A stretch of DNA of 64,000 nucleotides, from contig JAHDVF020001030.1 of the NCBI GenBank assembly GCA_022606425.2, positions 1,041,001-1,105,000 of the forward strand, read 5' to 3'. The notes under the pieces were generated by a model. It was not told where the DNA came from. It saw only the letters and a list, made by a program, of their open reading frames with translations, and did not search any database. The stretch is from Lepidostoma basale. Lineage: Eukaryota; Arthropoda; Insecta; Trichoptera; Lepidostomatidae. Made by a program: the position numbers and the translations under genes. Position 1 is the first letter of the stretch. The number at the start of each line of letters is the position of its first letter. Shown here in pieces: positions 59,581-64,000 of this stretch.

Positions 59581-60060
59581 ACAATGTTTAGCGGGCAAAA
59601 AAATCTTCGTTCTACTATACGAGTATGTACTCGTATATTATTTCTTAAACGTAGATATAACTCGACTGTGCAGGGGTTGAAACGGCACGTTTTTCGTTTT
59701 CCACCCCAACTTTACGCCCTCCATACTTTTCGCCCGGACATTTACAGTCGAAGTTGGATAAATGTTATTTCTTGTTTCGAGATTTAAAAAAAACCCAATT
59801 AACTTTTTTTTTAATACACGGAAATCAGGTCATATTTTGTCGTGTTTACGAAGTTTTTAAATTAAAATTATTAAGAACTTATATAAACGTAAAATATACG
59901 AGTTTGTTTGTTTTCAAGGCGCTCCTAGGAAGGCGTTCTTTTTCAAATTATATTTTGTATCTGGAGCAGGTTTTGTATACGTGAAAATAATGCTTTGAAA
60001 CCTATATTTTAATCAAATTTTTATTGCTTCTTTAAAAATTATGTAAAATTCTTATTCTTG
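59581..60060. other. No feature seen
   Basis: No assignable repeat. Two frames of 67 and 76 codons overlap here without known motifs. I do not call them genes. Confidence 0.35.
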
Positions 60061-60185
60061 TTCCTTATTGTAGACCTATGTGGTCTGTTCTCCAGAGTAT
60101 TGCTCCTCCTGTGAGGTAGACTCCCAGCTGTCCTTCCATCTTTTAGTAGGTCTTCCACGAGGACGAGTCCATGAGGCTGATTATA
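60061..60185 (-). mobile_element. RTE-2 tail fragment
   Basis: Plus TGTGGTCTGTTCTCCAGAGT, TGCTCCTCCTGTGAGGTAGA, AGTAGGTCTTCCACGAGGAC: minus codons RPRGRPTKRWKDSWESTSQE, EQYSGEQTT, as in the 3.3-kb copy. Confidence 0.65.
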
Positions 60186-60214
60186 GTGAAATAATTTTGG
60201 ACCCACGCTGGAGG

Positions 60215-60560
60215 ATGGGACCTACAGAATTAAAAGAAACCTTGAACTTGAAGTACTGATTAACCAGAAAAGAGTAGTGAGAGAATCTGTAAGTCTCATC
60301 GCCTACGGTGTGCTGGCAATGTGGAAAGAATGCCAGAGGGCAGAACACCACAAATTATATCCAAATGGGTGCCCCGCGAAAAGAGACCAAGAAGCAGACC
60401 GAGGAAAAGATAGGTGAATTGCGTGGAAGAAGATTGGGAGAAAATGAAAGGAGCTGGGCAATGGAGAGATGTGGCCAGAGACAGAAGTCAGTGGAGGACC
60501 GTTGTGGAAGAGGCCAAGTTCCACACCGGGATGTAGCGCCGAGAAATGAACGAATGAATA
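60215..60560 (+). mobile_element. RTE-type C-terminus
   Basis: In three frames: HRLRWAGNVERMPEGRTPQI-like, SKWVPREKRPRSRPRKR, then WREDWEKMKGAGQWRDVARD and RSQWRTVVEEAKFHTG. 'LRWxGxVxRM ... GRPxxRW ... DRxxWRxxVEEA' is an RT C-terminus. No tail is identified. Confidence 0.6.
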
Positions 60561-60639
60561 TAAAACTGCCTAATTATATAATTAAATATGTTACCTAGTT
60601 TTAGCATTCAAATTGTCTCAACTGATATTATAAACAATA

Positions 60640-60800
60640 TTTAATTTAGTAGAGGTAAAATTAAATATATAATACCAGGAACGCATGGTTTGACATTAGG
60701 AAGACAAGATACTCTCTATAGCTAAAAGTATGTGTCGTCTGAACGTACTTTCACTAATATGAAAGACGCCGATCTCTGGCGATATACCGAGTAACAATAT
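60640..60800 (-). mobile_element. Jockey-F 3' fragment
   Basis: Plus AATACCAGGAACGCATGGTT, TGACATTAGGAAGACAAGAT, CTGAACGTACTTTCACTAAT: minus strand FHISESTFRRHILLAI codons and 3' end. Confidence 0.65.
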
Positions 60801-61215
60801 GAGTATTAGTGATGCAACAGACCTCTGCTTCTGTTTCCGCAACTGCGGAAGTTCCGCATATTTTTTGATATCCGTTTCTGTTTCTGTTTCCGCAACTTTT
60901 ATAATGGAAATTGAACGAAACTTTACGCGCAGGAGGGGTGTACCGGGCGTTATTAAGAAGAAATCACTAGAAACTTAAGTAATTCTCAAGTGAGTATTTC
61001 ATCAGTTATACCCTTGATTCAAGTTCTTCTGACCACATTAGAACAAGAAGAGACGAAACCTGATACTTCAGAACAATAACAAAACTTAGTCCGAACATTA
61101 CGCGATGAATTGAACACAAGTGCAAGATTTGGAGAATTGACCAAAGACGACAAATACGCAATTGTGACGTACTTATCCGCGATATAAATCTCTATTTTTC
61201 ACCAGCATCACTACG
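60801..61215 (+). pseudogene. hAT transposase fragment (ZBED-like)
   Basis: 60,985-61,200 reads ISSVIPLIQVLLTTLEQEET, a stop, NLVRTLRDELNTSARFGELT, KDDKYAIVTYL, then by a one-base shift YPRYKSLFF. 'SSVIPLIxxLxxxLE ... LRxxLxxRF ... YAIATxLDPRYKxxFF' is the conserved middle of hAT transposases. The D of LDPRYK is changed and two disruptions are present. 60,801-60,910 contains repeated CTGTTTCCGCAAC-type words, origin unknown. Confidence 0.6.
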
Positions 61216-61299
61216 AAGCACGTTGGGTCTAAACTATTAAATATGAAGATCAGAAGAACCAGAAAATCCAGAGTGTCCACTAGTTTCACTTTTGATAAT

Positions 61300-62158
61300 G
61301 GCATCTTCTTCTTCTTCTTTCTCAGCCTATTCCCATCCACTCCTGGACAAAGGCCTCCTCCATTCGCTTCCATGTCACTCTGTCCTGTGCAGACTGCATC
61401 CAGGTTATTCCGACGTGTCTGTTCAGATCCTTCCACCGTAGTTGGGGTCGCCCTGCACTTATGTTTGCCGTTAACGGTCTCTAAGTCAGCAGTCTTCTTG
61501 TCTATTTTTTGTATGAGCTTCTGGCTACGTGACCTGCCCATTGCCATTTTAGAATCGCCACCCGGTGAATGATGTCAGTGACCTTTATTTTTTCTCTCAG
61601 GGTATAGTTTCTGACTCTGTCTCTTAGGCTTGTTCCTAACATGGCTGTTTCCATAGCCCTTTGGGTCACTCGTAGTTTCTCGGAACTTTGTTTGGACAAT
61701 GTAACAGTTTCAAGACCATAAGTACCAACTGGTAAAACGCAAGCTTCATAGACATTTCGTTTCAGATTGATCGGTATTTTCCGGTTTTCAATGATGTAAC
61801 TCATGTTTCCGAAAGCTGCCCAGCTTAGTCCAATTTTTGTTTTTAGCTCTGCAGTTTGGTTATCTCCACTCAATAGAATATTGTGTCCCCGGTATATATA
61901 TTCTTGGACTTTCTCAATTCTGTTACAGTCCACGTTGATTTCAAGGCTTTCCGTGCCGATCACCTTGGTTTTTGCCGGGTTCATATTCAAACCTACAGAT
62001 TTGGATACATCGTTTAGTTCTTTCAGCATTTCAGCTAGTTCCTCCGGAGTGTTGCTCACGATTACGATGTCGTCGCCAAAGCGCAGATGGTTTAAATATA
62101 TTTCGATGACGGCATACCTACCCCCAAAATGGTACGACATATATGGCTTACATACTCA
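61300..62158 (-). mobile_element. RTE-3 with part of the RT domain
   Basis: The minus frame 61,502-62,140 (212 codons) has IYLNHLRFGDDIVIVSNTPE, with FGDD in place of the usual FADD at the catalytic site, LNMNPAKTKVIG, VYEACVLPVGTYGLETVTLS, VTQRAMETAMLGTSLRDRVR, HRVAILKWQWAGHVARSSYK. The last part (GKHKCRATPT-type in frame 2; GRPQLRWKDLNRHVGIT in frame 3) is frame-shifted. The 3' tail is (GAA)n, CTTCTTCTTCTTTCTCAGCC on plus. Confidence 0.85.
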
Positions 62159-62190
62159 TTGAGTATGTAAGCCATATAATTGTCGTACCA
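62130..62190. repeat. Inverted duplication at the truncated RTE-3 5' end
   Basis: TGGTACGACATATATGGCTT, ACATACTCA and TGAGTATGTAAGCCATATAA, TTGTCGTACCA are inverted copies, about 29 bp each, separated by a single T. They lie exactly at the 5' limit of the RTE-3 copy. Confidence 0.7.
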
Positions 62191-62695
62191 TAGAGTAAGT
62201 TATGTATAAGTATATAATCCATATAATAGTCAAATTAAAATTAATAGCGGTTAGTAAAAAGTATCGTTTATGAATGACCAATAAACAGTGAACGATTTGA
62301 GCAATATTTCATGTAGATTTGAAAAAAAAGCTGATCGATAATCCAGCAAAGGTATACGTGAAGTAATATTATAGAAGTAACTGCGGTGTATTTAAAATAC
62401 GATACAATCATAAAACCCTATTGGTTCCCACAACCTTTACAAGGTCTGAGCGACAGGTGTCTAGCTGAGACAACAACCAAAATGGTTTGTGTCTCGACTA
62501 TTGCATTTAATTAATCAGTACGGTGCGGTGGACCACGGGTAAAAGACATATTTATTTTTAATTTAATTAATATAAACCTTTTGGTTACCGGTACTTTTGG
62601 GATCACTATGCCAAAATAGCCGCGAGTATAGAGTAAATGTAATATTTAAAAAGTTAAACGTATTATTTAATTTATAAACACCAGGATAGAGTAAA
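62191..62695. other. No feature seen
   Basis: AT-rich to mixed, with no repeat match. May be unique. Confidence 0.4.
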
Positions 62696-63167
62696 ATAAA
62701 AATCAAATCAAATCAAATCAGTTTATTTTCTCAAAAGACATTACAAACATTTTTTATAGTTTAAGGCATCTATTGAGAACAGGTAAAACATAAGGAATAT
62801 ATAATACCAGGAACGCATGAGAGATGGTTCGACATTAGGAATACAAAATACTCTCCAAAGTCAAGAGTATTTGTCTTCTGAATGTACTTTCACGAATATG
62901 AAAGACATCGATCTCCGAAGCGATCATGTTCAGCAGTTTGATTGCTCTCCCCACCGGCATCACCAGAGGCAGGTTGGTTCTGCATGCTGGGAGATAAAAC
63001 AGTCTTTGCTGACGCTGTCGAAGATAGCCATCCGGAACATAAAGATGGATAGCCTCCAAGATGACGGAGTTCTCAAAGAATCCCCTGATAAGTCTGAAGA
63101 AATGGGTAAGTGTGCACCCATCCCTTCTTATCTGTAAACTATTGGTCCCCAGCATGCCCAAGAGGAA
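62696..63167 (-). mobile_element. Jockey-F 3' end, near complete
   Basis: Plus AAATCAAATCAAATCAAATC is the tail (TGATT repeat on minus). The minus frame 62,835-63,188 encodes LGMLGTNSLQIRRDGCTLTH, FFRLIRGFFENSVILEAIHL, YVPDGYLRQRQQRLFYLPAC, RTNLPLVMPVGRAIKLLNMI. It is nearly identical to the 5.7-kb copy and to the copy split by BEL/Pao. Confidence 0.8.
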
Positions 63168-63225
63168 TGCAGTGGTGTGGCGGTCCATTCTCTCTGCCTA
63201 CCCCTACGGGGAAACGGCGTGATGG
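63168..63225 (+). repeat. RTE-1b tail
   Basis: GTGTGGCGGTCCATTCTCTC, TACCCCTACGGGGAAACGGC, GTGATGGTTTGTTATTG: last codons and start of the TTTG tail. Confidence 0.7.
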
Positions 63226-63370
63226 TTTGTTATTGTTATTATTTTTTAAATATTGTGTAAGTCACTTAGAATAACTGTTATGAAATTAACATCTAAAAAC
63301 AGGCGTTTTCATTCGTATTCATGGAGTTTTATACCATTGTTACGAAATAAATAAATTATTAAAAGTGGAA
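63226..63370. repeat. HHR-A leader fragment (inverted)
   Basis: CGTTTTCATTCGTATT, CATGGAGTTTTATACCATTG match the leader of HHR-A in reverse. No ribozyme part. Confidence 0.45.
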
Positions 63371-63570
63371 AAATAAATTTAAAAATTATTAAGTAGCGCC
63401 AACCGGTTTCACTCTGTACCGAGCTTCCTCGGGGATTTTTTTTTCCTTTTTAATTATTTTATATTTATATTACAAACTGACTTCAGTTTGTGCATATCCC
63501 TGAGGAAGCTCTCTACAGAGTGAAATCGGTTGGCGTAACTTACTCAAATAAAGTGGCTTATAATAAGTGA
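63371..63570. repeat. HHR-D palindrome; plus-strand hammerhead candidate
   Basis: Arms: GCGCCAACCGGTTTCACTCT ... GAGCTTCCTCGGGGA (63,397-63,436) and TCCCTGAGGAAGCTCTCTAC ... GAGTGAAATCGGTTGGCG (63,497-63,535). Plus unit: CTGAGGA at 63,500-63,506, stem II CTCT/AGAG, GAAA at 63,522-63,525, TCGG stem III, cleavage predicted after GTT at 63,531; CC/GG and AGTT/AACT give a two-part stem I. The minus unit keeps GAAACCGGTT|GG but has CCGAGGA in the core. Confidence 0.65.
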
Positions 63571-63651
63571 AAATGTGTCAAACCACCAAGCAAGCCTTCG
63601 TATCAAATAATCAAATGATTTTACATTTAATTTTACAAATGATTTTACATG

Positions 63652-63835
63652 TTCGGGTGATGGTCTAGGGGATAGAACGCTTGGCTCCTGATCCAGGGGA
63701 CCTGGGTTCAAACCTGGACACGACCAGATTCCTTCTTCATAATAATGAGCCATTTTCTGCTCACATTGAAGATTGTAATAATAAATTCTAATATCATTGA
63801 TTTAAATCCTTGATATTAGTCTTTTTTTTTTTTAA
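63652..63835 (+). repeat. SINE-2, intact reference copy (tRNA-derived)
   Basis: A box TGGTCTAGGGG, anticodon-like loop CTCCTGA, B box GGGTTCAAACC (about 35 bp after the A box), then CTGGACACGACCAGATTCCT and a tRNA-unrelated tail with ATATCATTGATTTAAATCCT, ending in poly-T/A. The head resembles a tRNA-Arg(CCT) only loosely. It acts as an internal RNA polymerase III promoter in such elements. Confidence 0.75.
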
Positions 63836-64000
63836 ATCTCTTGACGGAAGTTAATTTTACATAATAATTCAATAAAACGCTGTTTTTTTTAAACTCTTTC
63901 CACAAAACAATTTTTCGGCAGTAATAGATTCCAGGAATATGTTTTATTTGTTTATATTGAGTATATAATACTCAGAAGTAGCAATTTTAGACAACGAGGG
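63836..64000. other. HHR-B start at 63,865-63,905; window end
   Basis: AATAATTCAATAAAACGCTG, TTTTTTTTAAACTCTTTCCA matches the outer arm of HHR-B. No ribozyme portion is kept here. The rest is unassigned. Confidence 0.4.

Noticed and set aside
59584..59984. Two overlapping small genes (67 and 76 codons)
   Set aside because: No motif, no repeat or homology signal, and lengths expected by chance in AT-rich DNA.
63652..63725. A tRNA-Arg gene
   Set aside because: The boxes and a CTCCTGA loop are there, but the acceptor stem does not close and the same 180-bp unit recurs at 31.8 kb with a SINE tail.

Overview
This is AT-rich animal DNA, most probably from an insect. The protein fragments belong to insect-type non-LTR retrotransposons, a BEL/Pao LTR retrotransposon, mariner, hAT and Helitrons. 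I found no convincing host gene: no spliced gene structure, rRNA or functional tRNA. Almost everything that can be named is a transposable-element copy or piece, and many are nested. The order of the insect cannot be settled from this window.

The repeats fall into a few families, named here for cross-reference (clade names are provisional). RTE-1 is a non-LTR element with many 5'-truncated 3' ends. Subfamily 1a ends in (TTAG)n, 1b ends in (TTTG)n, and 1c is a divergent sister. RTE-2 is a second set of reverse-transcriptase (RT) C-termini (motif GRPPKRW) with GAA-rich tails. RTE-3 covers other RTE-like C-termini, some ending in (GAT)n or (GAA)n. CR1-B is a CR1/Daphne-like element with a (TTA)n tail. 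Jockey-F is a C-terminal fragment family with TGATT tails. SINE-1 and SINE-2 carry tRNA-like A and B boxes. Repeat U and repeat V are unclassified.

The most interesting theme is a set of at least six repeat families (HHR-A to HHR-F) that contain hammerhead-ribozyme signatures: a CTGANGA box, stem II, GAAA, a two- to six-nt palindromic stem III and a GTC/GTT/GTA cleavage site. This is the minimal type-I form described for Penelope-like retroelements. Many occur as head-to-head inverted pairs, so that a ribozyme lies on each strand. HHR-C (22.5-23.1 kb) keeps both catalytic cores intact. HHR-D, -E and -F keep at least one. HHR-A and -B look degenerate in the CTGANGA box. No Penelope-type protein is present, so these copies are non-autonomous.

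Layout. 0-25 kb: scattered RTE-1, RTE-2, CR1-B and Jockey-F tails, a mariner remnant (14.5-14.9 kb), several MITEs and HHR palindromes. 25.3-30.8 kb: a non-autonomous Helitron on the plus strand. 30.8-35.7 kb: HHR repeats, SINE-2, a hAT-type MITE, a TTAA-flanked element and RTE-2 tails. 35.7-40.7 kb: a second copy of the same Helitron on the minus strand, with a four-copy 437-bp tandem array and a nested hAT with a perfect 8-bp target duplication. 42.4-47.8 kb: a BEL/Pao element (minus strand) with a single open 1,492-codon gag-pol frame. It lacks RNase H and the 5' LTR and sits inside a Jockey-F copy. 48-64 kb: more RTE-1, CR1-B and Jockey-F pieces, MITEs and HHR palindromes.

Stretches that hold no recognisable repeat (for example 16.3-16.7, 20.6-20.9, 23.8-24.1 and 33.8-34.1 kb) may be the original single-copy DNA.
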